Origin: Staphylococcus succinus
GTDB lineage: Bacteria; Bacillota; Bacilli; Staphylococcales; Staphylococcaceae
Assembly (NCBI RefSeq): GCF_029024945.1
Contig: NZ_CP118976.1
Location: 1,302,001-1,366,000 of the forward strand
Direction of reading: 5' to 3'
DNA: 64,000 nucleotides
Positions 36,128 through 45,447 of the stretch are shown here, piece after piece. How positions within the stretch are numbered: position 1 is the first letter of the stretch; every line of letters starts with the position of its first letter. A program made the position numbers and the translations under genes. Under the pieces are notes generated by a model, which saw only the letters and a list, made by a program, of their open reading frames with translations, had not been told where the DNA came from and did no database searches.

Positions 36128-36901
36128 ATGTCTACACCAGTATTCGAATTAAAAAATATTGATTATTATTTTGACAACAAACAAGTACTAGAAAATATAA
36201 ATATAAAAATCAATCGTGGTGAATTTTTAGCAATTGTTGGACCTAATGGTGCCGGTAAGTCGACTTTGTTGAAAATTATACTTGGGTTATTGCCTATACA
36301 AAAAGGCCAAATTTATGTTGATGGTACGGATTACAATGGGAGACAGTCCACACTAAAAATTAGTTATGTTTCTCAAAAAGCACAAGCATTTAAATCTGGT
36401 TTTCCTGCAAGTGTTAAAGAAGTGGTTTTAAGTGGACTAACAAAGCGCAAAAAATTATTGCAATGGTTTAACAAAAAAGATGTTTCCAAAGTGAATACTG
36501 TATTAAAACGATTAAATATTGAACATTTGATTGATAAAAATATAGCAGAATTATCAGGAGGGCAACAGCAGCGTGTTCTTATTGCAAGAGCATTGATTAG
36601 TAATCCATCTGTACTCATTCTTGATGAACCAACAAGTGGAATTGATGCAAAGCACGTGAGTGAATTTTATGAAACATTAGAGACACTTAAACATGAAGGG
36701 GTAACCATTATATTAGTTACTCATGATATTGGAGTAGTGGCTGACACAGCTACAGAAGTAGCTTGTTTAAATAAACATTTACATTTTCATGGTTCAACGG
36801 AAGATTTCAAATCATTGGATGAAGTTGAAATTTCTAAAATATATGGGCATCCCATTCAATTTGTTGATCATCAGCATAGTAGGGAGTGTTGTTCATCATG
36901 A
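36128..36901 (+). CDS. adcC: Zinc ABC transporter ATPase
   Basis: 257 residues from the ATG at 36128 (GAGGTG upstream). Walker A GPNGAGKST, signature LSGGQQQR, Walker B VLILDEPTSG and the switch His in LVTHD are present. Metal specificity for zinc is inferred from the neighbouring permease, Zur gene and Zur box; the S. aureus counterparts are also called mreA-mreB. No substrate-binding lipoprotein lies beside it, so AdcA must be encoded elsewhere. Confidence 0.92.
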   Translation: MSTPVFELKNIDYYFDNKQVLENINIKINRGEFLAIVGPNGAGKSTLLKIILGLLPIQKGQIYVDGTDYNGRQSTLKISYVSQKAQAFKSGFPASVKEVVLSGLTKRKKLLQWFNKKDVSKVNTVLKRLNIEHLIDKNIAELSGGQQQRVLIARALISNPSVLILDEPTSGIDAKHVSEFYETLETLKHEGVTIILVTHDIGVVADTATEVACLNKHLHFHGSTEDFKSLDEVEISKIYGHPIQFVDHQHSRECCSS

Positions 36902-37770
36902 TAGATGCATTAATGAATTTTGATTTCATGCGTTACTCTCTTATTAGTGGCGTGCTTATTGGGCTCATCGCACCACTTATTGGTGCTTTTATTGTCGTAC
37001 GAAGATTATCGTTGATAGCAGATGCGCTTAGTCACGTTACACTTGGAGGTATATCATTCGGCATGTTCGTTGTGACTGTGTTTCCGATACTTACGTTTAT
37101 CAACCCGATGTGGTTTGGTATATTATTCGCAATTATAGGAGCATTACTGATTGAAAACCTTAGAACATCGTATAGTAACTATCAGGAGATTGCTATACCG
37201 ATTATTATGAGTGCTGGTATCGCATTAAGTGCGATATTTATATCACTTGCAGATGGCTTTAATCAAGAAATTGTGGGCTTACTATTTGGATCTATTAGTG
37301 CTGTGACAAAGAGTGATTTAACGACAATTATCATTATCGTTGTAATTGTACTTATATTCATCCTTTCACTTTACAAAGAAATGTTTATTCTATCCTTTGA
37401 TGAAGAATACAGTAAGGTTATTGGTATACCTAAATGGATACAATTCTTATTTATTATCATAGTTGCTATGGTGATATCAGCATCTATGCGTGTCGTAGGA
37501 ATTCTGTTGGTTAGTGCTTTAATTACCTTGCCTGTTGCAATTTCTATGAGAATTACGAAAGGATTTAAACAACTCATTATTCTAAGTGTAATTATTGGAG
37601 AATTATCTGTCGTTGGTGGTTTAGTTCTAGCGTTTTACATGAATATATCGCCGGGCGGTGTAATTGTAGTATTACTTGTTCTTATTCTTGCGATTACGAT
37701 GATATATCAAAAGTTCAAAGTAAGCTCGATGAAAGGTGATGTTAAAAATGAAAACAGAAGAAGCAATTAA
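36898..37770 (+). CDS. adcB: Zinc ABC transporter permease
   Basis: 290 residues from the ATG at 36898, which overlaps the adcC stop (ATGA). About eight membrane helices and the family motif VVRRLSLIADALSHVTLGGI mark an ABC-3 metal permease (ZnuB/AdcB). It forms the membrane channel for AdcC. The 3' end overlaps the zur start by 23 bases. Confidence 0.93.
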   Translation: MIDALMNFDFMRYSLISGVLIGLIAPLIGAFIVVRRLSLIADALSHVTLGGISFGMFVVTVFPILTFINPMWFGILFAIIGALLIENLRTSYSNYQEIAIPIIMSAGIALSAIFISLADGFNQEIVGLLFGSISAVTKSDLTTIIIIVVIVLIFILSLYKEMFILSFDEEYSKVIGIPKWIQFLFIIIVAMVISASMRVVGILLVSALITLPVAISMRITKGFKQLIILSVIIGELSVVGGLVLAFYMNISPGGVIVVLLVLILAITMIYQKFKVSSMKGDVKNENRRSN

Positions 37771-38161
37771 CATTATTAAAGAACATGGACATAAATATAC
37801 GAATAAAAGACGAGAAATGTTAGATATATTCGTAGCAGAAGATAAATATATTAATGCGAAATATATTCAACAAAGTATGGATAAAAATTATCCGGGTATT
37901 TCTTTTGATACAATTTATCGTAATTTACATTTGTTTAAAAGTTTGGGCATTGTTGAAGGTACTGAGATGGATGGTGAAATGAAGTTTAGAATTGCATGTA
38001 AAGATCATCATCATCATCATTTTATATGTGAGTCGTGTGGGGACACTAAAGTTATTGATTTTTGTCCAATAGAAGAAGTTAAAAAATATCTGCCAGAAGT
38101 AGCTATCCATACTCATAAATTGGAAGTTTATGGCGTGTGTGAATCTTGTCAGCAAGCGTAA
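37748..38161 (+). CDS. zur: Zinc uptake regulator Zur (Fur family)
   Basis: 137 residues from the ATG at 37748, with AAAGGTGATG upstream. The N-terminal winged helix contains HKYTNKRREMLDIF and SFDTIYRNLHLFKSLGI. The C-terminal part has the metal-binding DHHHHHFICESCGDTKVID and a second Cys pair in VCESCQ, giving the four-Cys structural zinc site of Zur. It represses zinc uptake when zinc is plentiful and probably its own operon through the box at 36062. Confidence 0.96.
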   Translation: MKTEEAINIIKEHGHKYTNKRREMLDIFVAEDKYINAKYIQQSMDKNYPGISFDTIYRNLHLFKSLGIVEGTEMDGEMKFRIACKDHHHHHFICESCGDTKVIDFCPIEEVKKYLPEVAIHTHKLEVYGVCESCQQA

Positions 38162-38344
38162 GCGTGTATTACAGTTAGGTGTAAAAAAACACAAAAACAT
38201 CCTTTCTACTTTTGATGAGTTAATTAAACATAGGTCAATAGTATGAATTAGTTAGAATTTTTGAAATTGTTAGCTTATGATGTTTAAAAATAACTAATTT
38301 GAGATATACTAATATAGTAACTAAAGATGACAAACATTATTATA

Positions 38345-38386
38345 TGACAATTTAATTTAATGCTTTTAAGCATATTAATTGTTGTC
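38345..38386 (+). other. Imperfect hairpin in the region before sodA
   Basis: TGACAA and AATGC on the left match GCAT and TTGTCA on the right, enclosing an AT-rich stem of about 16 pairs with mismatches. It lies 55 bases before the sodA ATG. A candidate -10 (TATACT, 38305-38310) lies upstream, so the structure would be in the sodA leader. The rest of the 279-base gap after zur shows no gene. Confidence 0.4.
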
Positions 38387-38440
38387 ATTCATATTACTTG
38401 TTATGCTTTATTTAAAGATTAATTAGGAGGATGATTATTT

Positions 38441-39040
38441 ATGGCTTTTGAATTACCAAACTTACCTTATGGTTTCGATGCATTGGAACCACATATTGAC
38501 AAAGAAACTATGGAAATTCACCATGGCAAACACCATAACACTTATGTAACTAAATTAAACGCAGCAGTTGAAGGAACTGATTTAGAATCTAAATCAATAG
38601 AAGAAATTGTTGCTAACTTAGACAGTGTACCAGAAAACATTCAAACAGCTGTTCGCAATAATGGTGGAGGTCACTTAAACCACTCATTATTCTGGGAATT
38701 ATTAACTCCTAACTCTGAAGAAAAAGGTACTGTAGTAGATAAAATTAAAGAACAATGGGGTTCTTTAGACGCATTCAAAGAAGAATTTGCGAATAAAGCT
38801 GCAGCACGTTTCGGTTCAGGTTGGGCATGGTTAGTAGTAAATAACGGTAACTTAGAAATCGTTACTACACCAAACCAAGACAACCCATTAACAGAAGGTA
38901 AAACACCTATCCTAGGCTTAGATGTATGGGAACATGCTTATTACCTTAAATACCAAAATAAACGTCCAGATTATATCGGTGCTTTCTGGAATGTAGTAAA
39001 TTGGGAAAAAGTTGACGAATTATATAACGCTGCTAAATAA
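38441..39040 (+). CDS. sodA: Superoxide dismutase, Mn/Fe type
   Basis: 199 residues. Metal ligands sit in HHGKHHNTYV, GGHLNHSLFW, and DVWEHAYYLKY. The family uses manganese or iron to dismutate superoxide; the sequence alone does not decide the metal, though staphylococcal SodA is manganese-dependent. Strong TAGGAGG ribosome site. The gene is a single transcription unit closed by a terminator. Only one sod gene lies in the window. Confidence 0.96.
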   Translation: MAFELPNLPYGFDALEPHIDKETMEIHHGKHHNTYVTKLNAAVEGTDLESKSIEEIVANLDSVPENIQTAVRNNGGGHLNHSLFWELLTPNSEEKGTVVDKIKEQWGSLDAFKEEFANKAAARFGSGWAWLVVNNGNLEIVTTPNQDNPLTEGKTPILGLDVWEHAYYLKYQNKRPDYIGAFWNVVNWEKVDELYNAAK

Positions 39041-39054
39041 TTAAGTAAGCGATT

Positions 39055-39088
39055 ATGACGGCCTTATCAAAGGTCGTCATTTTTTTTA
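39055..39088 (+). terminator. Terminator of sodA
   Basis: ATGACGGCCTT/AAGGTCGTCAT stem, 4-base loop, followed by eight T residues. Confidence 0.95.
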
Positions 39089-39161
39089 GTAAAATAATAG
39101 AAATATTCACTAATTTCATTTATCATTTGTAGTGAGAACTTTTGAATAGAGGTATGTTATT

Positions 39162-41213
39162 GTGTTGAAAAGATTAAAAGAGAAATCAAATGACGAAAAA
39201 ATTAGTAATACAATGAATAAGAGAATTGGTTTTATATTTGGTGTTATTGTATTTATATTCGCAGTAATTGTTTTAAGATTAGGCTATTTGCAAATTGCAC
39301 AAGGTTCTCATTACAAACAACTTATAAAAAATAGTGAAAACTTAACCGTAAATGAAGCTGTGCCTAGAGGACGCATTTTAGATAGAAATGGTAAGGTTCT
39401 CGTAGACAATGCGTCGAAAAAGGCGATTACATATACACGTGGTAGAAAAACTTCTCAATCTGAAGTGTTGAAAACCGCAAAGGATCTGTCGAAACTAATC
39501 AAAATGGATACTATTAAAATTACAGACAGAGATAAACAAGATTATTGGATACAAATTCATCCTAATAAAGCCAAAAGTTTAATGCAATCTGAGCAACAAC
39601 TGCTTGATGATGGTAGTATTTCTCAAGATGATTATGATAAAGCACTTTATAAAAAAGTGGGTGCCAAACAAACGGACAGCCTGACTAATAAGGATTTACA
39701 AATATTAGCAATTTATAGAGAGATGATGGCAGGCTCAACTTTAGACCCACAAACGATCAAAAATGAAGATGTGAGCAATGAAGAATATGCTGCAGTTTCA
39801 CAAAAACTTTCTGATTTGCCTGGTGTAAATACGACAACGGATTGGGATCGGAAATACCCTTATGATGATACATTGAGAGGCATTTTTGGAGATGTGTCAA
39901 CCACTGAAGAAGGTATACCTAAAGAGTTAACCGAAAAGTATTTATCTAAAGGATATTCGAGAAATGACCGTGTAGGTAAATCTTACTTGGAGTATCAATA
40001 TGATGACATTTTAAAAGGTAAAAAGAAAGAAATGAAATACACAACTGATAAATCAGGAGATGTTATTGATTCAAAAGTAATTAACCCAGGTTCTCGCGGT
40101 GATGATCTTGTACTAAGTATTGACATTGATCTTCAGAAAAAAACTGAAAAATATTTAGAAGAACAAATTCAAAAATTACGTAGTGAAGGCGCTAAGGATA
40201 TGGATAATGCTTTAATAGTTGTTCAAAATCCTAATAATGGTGATATTTTAGCCATGGCTGGTAAACAAATCGACAAGAACGGTGATTTAACTGATTATGA
40301 TATTGGTACATTTACAGCACAATATGCTGTTGGCTCATCTGTAAAAGGTGGCACATTATTAGCGGGCTATCAAAATAATGCAATTAAAATAGGTGAAGAG
40401 ATGATTGACGAGCCATTGAAATTTGCTGGTGGTCTATCGAAACATTCATACTTTAACCAAGATGGAAAAGTCAGAATTAATGATAAAGAAGCTTTAATGC
40501 ATTCATCAAACGTTTATATGTTTAAAACTGCGTTGAAAATGGCAGGCACTCCCTATACGCCTAATATGACATTACCATCAGATATTACTGCTGCTGGTCA
40601 AAAATTACGCAAAGGCTTAAATCAAGTCGGTCTTGGCGTTAAAACGGGTATAGACTTACCGAACGAAACAAGTGGTCAGACTGAACCACTTACTAATAAT
40701 CCTGGTAACTACCTTGATTTAGCTATTGGACAGTATGATACTTATACGCCGATGCAGTTATCTCAATATGTTTCTACAATAGGTAACAATGGTTATAGAG
40801 TTCAACCACACATTGGATTAGAAGTCAGAAAAGCAACAAACAAAGATACGTTAGGCCCTGTGAAAGAAAAAGTTAAAGGCACAGTATTGAATAAAGTTAA
40901 TAATTCGCAAGATGAAATAGACGAAGTGAAAGGTGGATTCGACATGGCATTTAATAAAGTAGATGGTACAGGATATCAGAGCTTTAAAGATACAGTCGTA
41001 CCATCAGCTGGTAAGACAGGGACAGCAGAAGTCTTCCAAGATGGAGAACCTAGAGTTAACTCAACTTATATAGGCTATGCTCCAATCAAAAATCCTAAGC
41101 TTGCTTTTTCAATCGTTTATACAAACCAACCTGTACCAGAACCATGGTTGAATGGTGGAGATTTAGGTAGAGATGTTATTAACTATTATTTTAAAGATGA
41201 AAAGAAAGACTAA
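39162..41213 (+). CDS. pbp3: Class B penicillin-binding protein 3 (transpeptidase)
   Basis: 683 residues from a GTG start. One N-terminal membrane helix (about residues 23-45), a dimerisation domain beginning PRGRILDRNGK, an inserted central domain, and the transpeptidase domain with SSVK (active Ser), SSN and KTGTAE. It crosslinks peptidoglycan. It resembles S. aureus PBP3, a native enzyme, rather than acquired PBP2a. The gene stands alone with no paired FtsW/RodA gene here. Confidence 0.94.
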   Translation: MLKRLKEKSNDEKISNTMNKRIGFIFGVIVFIFAVIVLRLGYLQIAQGSHYKQLIKNSENLTVNEAVPRGRILDRNGKVLVDNASKKAITYTRGRKTSQSEVLKTAKDLSKLIKMDTIKITDRDKQDYWIQIHPNKAKSLMQSEQQLLDDGSISQDDYDKALYKKVGAKQTDSLTNKDLQILAIYREMMAGSTLDPQTIKNEDVSNEEYAAVSQKLSDLPGVNTTTDWDRKYPYDDTLRGIFGDVSTTEEGIPKELTEKYLSKGYSRNDRVGKSYLEYQYDDILKGKKKEMKYTTDKSGDVIDSKVINPGSRGDDLVLSIDIDLQKKTEKYLEEQIQKLRSEGAKDMDNALIVVQNPNNGDILAMAGKQIDKNGDLTDYDIGTFTAQYAVGSSVKGGTLLAGYQNNAIKIGEEMIDEPLKFAGGLSKHSYFNQDGKVRINDKEALMHSSNVYMFKTALKMAGTPYTPNMTLPSDITAAGQKLRKGLNQVGLGVKTGIDLPNETSGQTEPLTNNPGNYLDLAIGQYDTYTPMQLSQYVSTIGNNGYRVQPHIGLEVRKATNKDTLGPVKEKVKGTVLNKVNNSQDEIDEVKGGFDMAFNKVDGTGYQSFKDTVVPSAGKTGTAEVFQDGEPRVNSTYIGYAPIKNPKLAFSIVYTNQPVPEPWLNGGDLGRDVINYYFKDEKKD

Positions 41214-41345
41214 TTAAGTTTTTATCCACTGAATTTAATGAAATACTGATATAGTGGCTTTTATTGAAAAATTAATACTTTTCAATTTTAAGAGTAAATG
41301 GTATGATTAATAAGTCGTATTTTGAAAAGGTAAGGAGGAATTAGC

Positions 41346-41495
41346 ATGCGCGTAAACGTAACACTAGCTTGCACAGAGTGTGGGGAAAGAAACTACATTA
41401 CTAAAAAAAATAAACGTACTAATCCTGAACGTATAGAAATGAAAAAACACTGTGCTCGTGACAACAAACACACAATGCACCGTGAAACAAAATAA
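41346..41495 (+). CDS. rpmG: 50S ribosomal protein L33
   Basis: 49 residues beginning MRVNVTLACTECGERNYITK and ending MHRETK. The first CxxC pair is present but the second is reduced to a single Cys (HCARDNKH), so the zinc site is incomplete. AAGGAGG lies six bases upstream. A candidate promoter TTTTCA-17-TATGAT is at 41279-41307, and a strong terminator follows, so it is a single-gene unit. Confidence 0.95.
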   Translation: MRVNVTLACTECGERNYITKKNKRTNPERIEMKKHCARDNKHTMHRETK

Positions 41496-41506
41496 TAATT
41501 ATTTTA

Positions 41507-41541
41507 AACCAGATTCTATTTTAGAATCTGGTTATTTTTTT
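41507..41541 (+). terminator. Terminator of rpmG
   Basis: AACCAGATTCTA/TAGAATCTGGTT stem with a 3-base loop and an eight-T run. Confidence 0.95.
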
Positions 41542-41584
41542 TCGTAGTATATTAATTTAATTCGCTTTAAAAAATTACAGTTTA

Positions 41585-41613
41585 ATGACATTATAATTTA
41601 ATAACGTTATAAT
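41585..41613 (+). promoter_or_regulatory. Promoter of the fthC-gluP-yqgQ unit
   Basis: ATGACA, 17 bases, TATAAT. A second TATAAT lies within the spacer at 41592-41597. Confidence 0.7.
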
Positions 41614-41645
41614 GAGAATAGTATGAACCATGGGAAGGTGTTTTT

Positions 41646-42188
41646 GTGACTAAACAATCATTACGCCAACAGAAATTAAAATTAATGAAATCATTTCAAA
41701 CAAATAGTTATAAAGTGGAATCAGACCGTTATCTTGCTGACCATCTTTATCAAACTAGTGAATATAAAAATGCAGAACGTATAGGTATTGTGTTATCAAT
41801 GCCACATGAAGTAGATACATATTCTATTATTGAGTATATGTTAAATGATGGGAAAACTGTTTTTGTTCCTGAAACAGATTACGAGCATTGTAAGATGTCG
41901 TTTAAAGCCCTCAGTAATCTTGAACATATTGGTCCAGATGTAAAAGGCATTAATCATGTGACTGTAGAAGCAGATATAACAAACCAACTAGATTTGTTAG
42001 TCGTACCTGGCGTAGTGTTTAGTACAACCGGATATCGCATAGGATATGGTGGTGGGTATTTCGATAAATTTTTAAGTCATTATAAGCAATCCACCATTAG
42101 TTTGCTTTATGACTTTCAACTCGATGTCTTTGAGGCGGAGTCACACGATGAACCCGTTGAAAAATTAATAATTGCGACAACTAAATAA
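41646..42188 (+). CDS. 5-formyltetrahydrofolate cyclo-ligase
   Basis: 180 residues from a GTG start with GGGAAGGTG upstream. The C-terminal motif YRIGYGGGYFDKFL binds ATP and is diagnostic; VPGVVFSTTG precedes it. The enzyme turns 5-formyl-THF into 5,10-methenyl-THF, salvaging folate one-carbon units. This could support the glycine-cleavage system downstream, but that is only context. The stop codon overlaps the start region of the rhomboid gene. Confidence 0.94.
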   Translation: MTKQSLRQQKLKLMKSFQTNSYKVESDRYLADHLYQTSEYKNAERIGIVLSMPHEVDTYSIIEYMLNDGKTVFVPETDYEHCKMSFKALSNLEHIGPDVKGINHVTVEADITNQLDLLVVPGVVFSTTGYRIGYGGGYFDKFLSHYKQSTISLLYDFQLDVFEAESHDEPVEKLIIATTK

Positions 42189-42199
42189 TGGAGGCAGAA

Positions 42200-43657
42200 A
42201 TGATTACAGAGAAACATTTTTGGAAGTGTATATATACTTGGGTCAAATACCTAAACTATCATGTCGTGCATCGTAATAAAGATGATAACGAAATATGGTT
42301 ATCAAATAAGAAAAAGCAGACAATAACGATATTTAAATACGGTGCCAATTCAACTCAAGAAGTTAGATTTGATAAGAGTAGAATTCAAGATCATCAGGAA
42401 GACATTACTACTTTTTTAGGTTATCGGCCCAAAAGTTATGAATTATATATATTTACAGATAAAATCTTTACAGATGAAAATTTAGATGAATTACATCCAC
42501 GAAAATTCAAAGTGAAAATCATTCGAGACGACAAACAAATAGAAAGAATCATGCCTAACTTTGTGATGAAGAAAATATATAATAGGAATCACAAGCAAAC
42601 GAAAACATATTTTAAAGAACGCGCTTTAAATAATAACCCGATAGAAAAGCACATGATAAAATTTGCGCCAGTTACATATTCATTGATTGTTATTAATATA
42701 TTAATTTGGTTATCTATGGTATTATTTTTAAATCGTTTTTCAGATTTAAAATTATTAGATGTGGGTGGACTTGTTCATTTTAATGTTGTTCATGGAGAAT
42801 GGTATAGACTAATTACTTCAATCTTTTTACACTATAATTTTGAGCATATATTGATGAATATGTTAAGTCTATTTATATTTGGTAAGATTGTAGAAGCTAT
42901 CGTTGGTCATTGGCGGATGTTTACAATTTATATTGTAGCAGGTATATTCGGCAACTTTGCTTCACTATCATTTAATACTGATACTGTTTCAGCTGGTGCA
43001 AGTGGTGCCATATTTGGATTGATAGGGGCCATCTTTGCATTTATGTATGTGAGTCAAAAATTTAATCGTAAAATGATTGGTCAGCTACTGATGGTGCTTG
43101 TCATTATGATTGGACTTTCATTATTTATGCAAAACATTAATATTGTAGCTCATATCGGTGGTTTTATTGGTGGCATACTCATAACTTTAATTGGATATTA
43201 TTATAAGAGAAATCAAAATCGTTTTTGGATTTTAATTATTATTACACTTGCACTATTTGTAGCTTCACAAATTAGGATTTTTACAATTAAAGAAGATAAT
43301 ATTTATAATACGATTATTTCTAATGAAATGAAAAACGGAAATTATAAAGAAGCAAAGACCATGGTTAAACAGACGATAAAAAAGAAATATGCTGATGATG
43401 AAACGTATTATTTAAATGGCTTAATTACTACGACATTGAGTTCTAAAGCTGAAGGCATCTCTGATTGGGAGAGAGGCTTACGATACTATCCAGACTCAGC
43501 GATATTGAATTATCAACTTGCAATCGCTAATCGATCTTTAAGTGATAAAGATAAGGCTAAAAAATACATTAAAGCTGCACTTAAGGTAGATCCTGGAAAT
43601 AATGATTATATCAATTTAGATAAAGAATTGAGCGATGACAGTGAACCGAAAGATTGA
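42200..43657 (+). CDS. gluP: Rhomboid family serine protease with TPR tail (GluP/YqgP-like)
   Basis: 485 residues from the ATG at 42200, since GGAGG lies just upstream and the earlier ATG precedes it. A soluble N-terminal domain of about 150 residues is followed by seven or so membrane helices with HYNFEHILMNM, the active-site GASGAIFG and the catalytic His in AHIGGF. A C-terminal TPR-like region follows. Such proteases cleave membrane proteins and in B. subtilis process a magnesium transporter together with FtsH. Substrates here are unknown. Confidence 0.93.
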   Translation: MITEKHFWKCIYTWVKYLNYHVVHRNKDDNEIWLSNKKKQTITIFKYGANSTQEVRFDKSRIQDHQEDITTFLGYRPKSYELYIFTDKIFTDENLDELHPRKFKVKIIRDDKQIERIMPNFVMKKIYNRNHKQTKTYFKERALNNNPIEKHMIKFAPVTYSLIVINILIWLSMVLFLNRFSDLKLLDVGGLVHFNVVHGEWYRLITSIFLHYNFEHILMNMLSLFIFGKIVEAIVGHWRMFTIYIVAGIFGNFASLSFNTDTVSAGASGAIFGLIGAIFAFMYVSQKFNRKMIGQLLMVLVIMIGLSLFMQNINIVAHIGGFIGGILITLIGYYYKRNQNRFWILIIITLALFVASQIRIFTIKEDNIYNTIISNEMKNGNYKEAKTMVKQTIKKKYADDETYYLNGLITTTLSSKAEGISDWERGLRYYPDSAILNYQLAIANRSLSDKDKAKKYIKAALKVDPGNNDYINLDKELSDDSEPKD

Positions 43658-43841
43658 CAATTTTTATGATGTACTTCAACTTTTAAAGCAATTTGGATTT
43701 ATTATTTATTTTAAAGATAAAAAAGATATGTATGAAATGATGGAACAAGAGATAAAAACGCTGTATCAGTATGAGTTATTATCTAAAGATGATTATTTGA
43801 AATGTAGATTAATCATTAACCAAAGAAAGATAGATAAATAA
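43635..43841 (+). CDS. yqgQ: YqgQ family protein
   Basis: 68 residues, small and charged (IDNFYDVLQLLKQFGFIIYF, then DDYLKCRLIINQR). It belongs to the DUF910 family, whose structure is a three-helix bundle of unknown function. It overlaps the rhomboid gene by 23 bases. In B. subtilis the order yqgP-yqgQ-glcK is the same, supporting the call. Confidence 0.88.
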   Translation: MTVNRKIDNFYDVLQLLKQFGFIIYFKDKKDMYEMMEQEIKTLYQYELLSKDDYLKCRLIINQRKIDK

Positions 43842-43846
43842 ATTTG

Positions 43847-43883
43847 AACCTCCCTCATAGCTACGATAGTTATGAGGGAGGTT
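43847..43883 (+). terminator. Hairpin behind yqgQ
   Basis: AACCTCCCTCATA/TATGAGGGAGGTT with an inner CTA/TAG pair: a 13- to 16-pair stem. The T-run after it is poor, so termination may be partial. Confidence 0.7.
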
Positions 43884-44460
43884 TATTATGATGCTATTTG
43901 TAAATATGTAACAGTGTAGAGCATTAATCTAGAAACAGTAACTAACGATCGAGGTATGCGTACACTTCTATATAGCGTTGAAGTATCAGTGGCATCAGAA
44001 TGATTTTCATAATTTTAAACATCTGAATTTTAACGATGCTTATAGTCATTTTCAATACGTGTATTGTATTTTAATAAATTCGAACCAATTAAAGTACAAA
44101 GATGGTTTTTATTTGTCACAAATGTCAATTTAATTTATTAAGAACATAATATTAGAATCTATTATTATTGCAATTATGAAACAAATAATATTAAAATAGA
44201 TGTATATGCCTTATTACATTGAACTTACTTTGTTATTGTTTTAATAATAGCTTATAGTAGTATTCATAAACAGTTTTGTCATTGATAAAACTGAATTGAT
44301 TTTTAAAGGCAAAGTAAGAAGCAAAATATTCTAAAACAGTTAAAAGCAATGAAATGTATATATAGAAAAAGCTTCTCAAAACGTTGATTTAATAGCTTTA
44401 ATTAAACTGTAGTGCAATACTATAAAATCCAATTTAAAATAGAGAAGGATGAGTAAATAA
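43884..44460 (+). other. Long AT-rich gap between yqgQ and glcK
   Basis: About 577 bases without a credible gene. A degenerate hairpin CAGTTTT/AAAACTG is at 44271-44293. A possible -10 TATAAA lies at 44421-44426, 35 bases before glcK, with AGAAGGATGAG as ribosome site. In related genomes yqgQ and glcK are, as far as I recall, much closer, so this stretch may hold a small RNA or be the remains of a lost gene. Confidence 0.45.
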
Positions 44461-45447
44461 ATGAAAAAAATTATATTAGCAGCAGATATTGGTGGAACAA
44501 CATGTAAATTAGGTATCTTTGACGAAAATCTAGAGCGTATATCTAAATGGACTATAGATACTGATACAACTGATTCGACAGGATATTTACTTTTAAAAAA
44601 TATTTACGATTCTTTCGTACAACAAGTAGATGATTCAGAATATACTTTTTCAGATGTTCTAGGCGTTGGTATTGGCGTACCTGGTCCAGTAGACTTTGAA
44701 TCAGGTGTTGTACATGGTGCGGTCAATTTATATTGGAGTGACAATGTAGATGTGAGAAGTATATTCAAACAATTTGTAGATTGTCCTGTCTATGTAGATA
44801 ATGATGCTAATGTAGCTGCATTAGGGGAAAAACATAAAGGAGCTGGACAAGGTGCCGATGATGTTGTTGCGATTACATTAGGTACAGGCCTTGGTGGCGG
44901 CATTATTTCTAATGGAGAAATCGTACATGGTCATAATGGTTCTGGTGCTGAAATTGGTCACTTTAGAGTAGATCATGATCAACGTTTTAAATGTAATTGT
45001 GGTAAGTCAGGCTGTATCGAAACTGTAGCTTCTGCAACTGGTGTAGTTAATTTGGTTAATTTTTATTATCCGAAATTAACATTTAAATCATCTATCTTGC
45101 AGTTGATTAAAGATAATAAAGTTTCTGCGAAAGCAGTATTTGATGCAGCTAAAGCTGGCGATCAGTTCTGTATCTTTATTACTGAACGTGTAGCGAATTA
45201 TATAGCATACTTATGTAGCATCATTAGTGTTACAAGTAATCCAAAATATATTGTTTTAGGTGGCGGTATGTCTACAGCAGGATTGATTTTAATTGAAAAT
45301 ATCAAAACTGAATATCATAATTTAACATTTACACCAGCACAAGATGAAACTGAAATTGTTCAAGCACAACTTGGAAATGATGCTGGTATTACCGGCGCAG
45401 CAGGACTGATTTATACTTATATTATTGAGAAGGAAGGCGTTAAGTAA
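44461..45447 (+). CDS. glcK: Glucokinase, ROK family
   Basis: 328 residues. The ATP motif DIGGTTCKLGIF at the N terminus, VDNDANVAALGE with the catalytic Asp, and the ROK zinc site with CNCGKSGCIE are present. It phosphorylates free glucose, as released from disaccharides. Its stop overlaps the next start by one base. Confidence 0.95.
   Translation: MKKIILAADIGGTTCKLGIFDENLERISKWTIDTDTTDSTGYLLLKNIYDSFVQQVDDSEYTFSDVLGVGIGVPGPVDFESGVVHGAVNLYWSDNVDVRSIFKQFVDCPVYVDNDANVAALGEKHKGAGQGADDVVAITLGTGLGGGIISNGEIVHGHNGSGAEIGHFRVDHDQRFKCNCGKSGCIETVASATGVVNLVNFYYPKLTFKSSILQLIKDNKVSAKAVFDAAKAGDQFCIFITERVANYIAYLCSIISVTSNPKYIVLGGGMSTAGLILIENIKTEYHNLTFTPAQDETEIVQAQLGNDAGITGAAGLIYTYIIEKEGVK

Noticed and set aside
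38010..38022. Run of five histidines in Zur as a possible tag or artefact.
   Set aside because: His-rich stretches before the Cys pair are normal for the metal-binding part of staphylococcal Zur.
44048..44070. CAATACGTGTATTG in the yqgQ-glcK gap resembles the second block of the com promoter element.
   Set aside because: No ATAAAGTAA lies 15 bases upstream and no gene start follows at the right distance; it is only a short palindrome.
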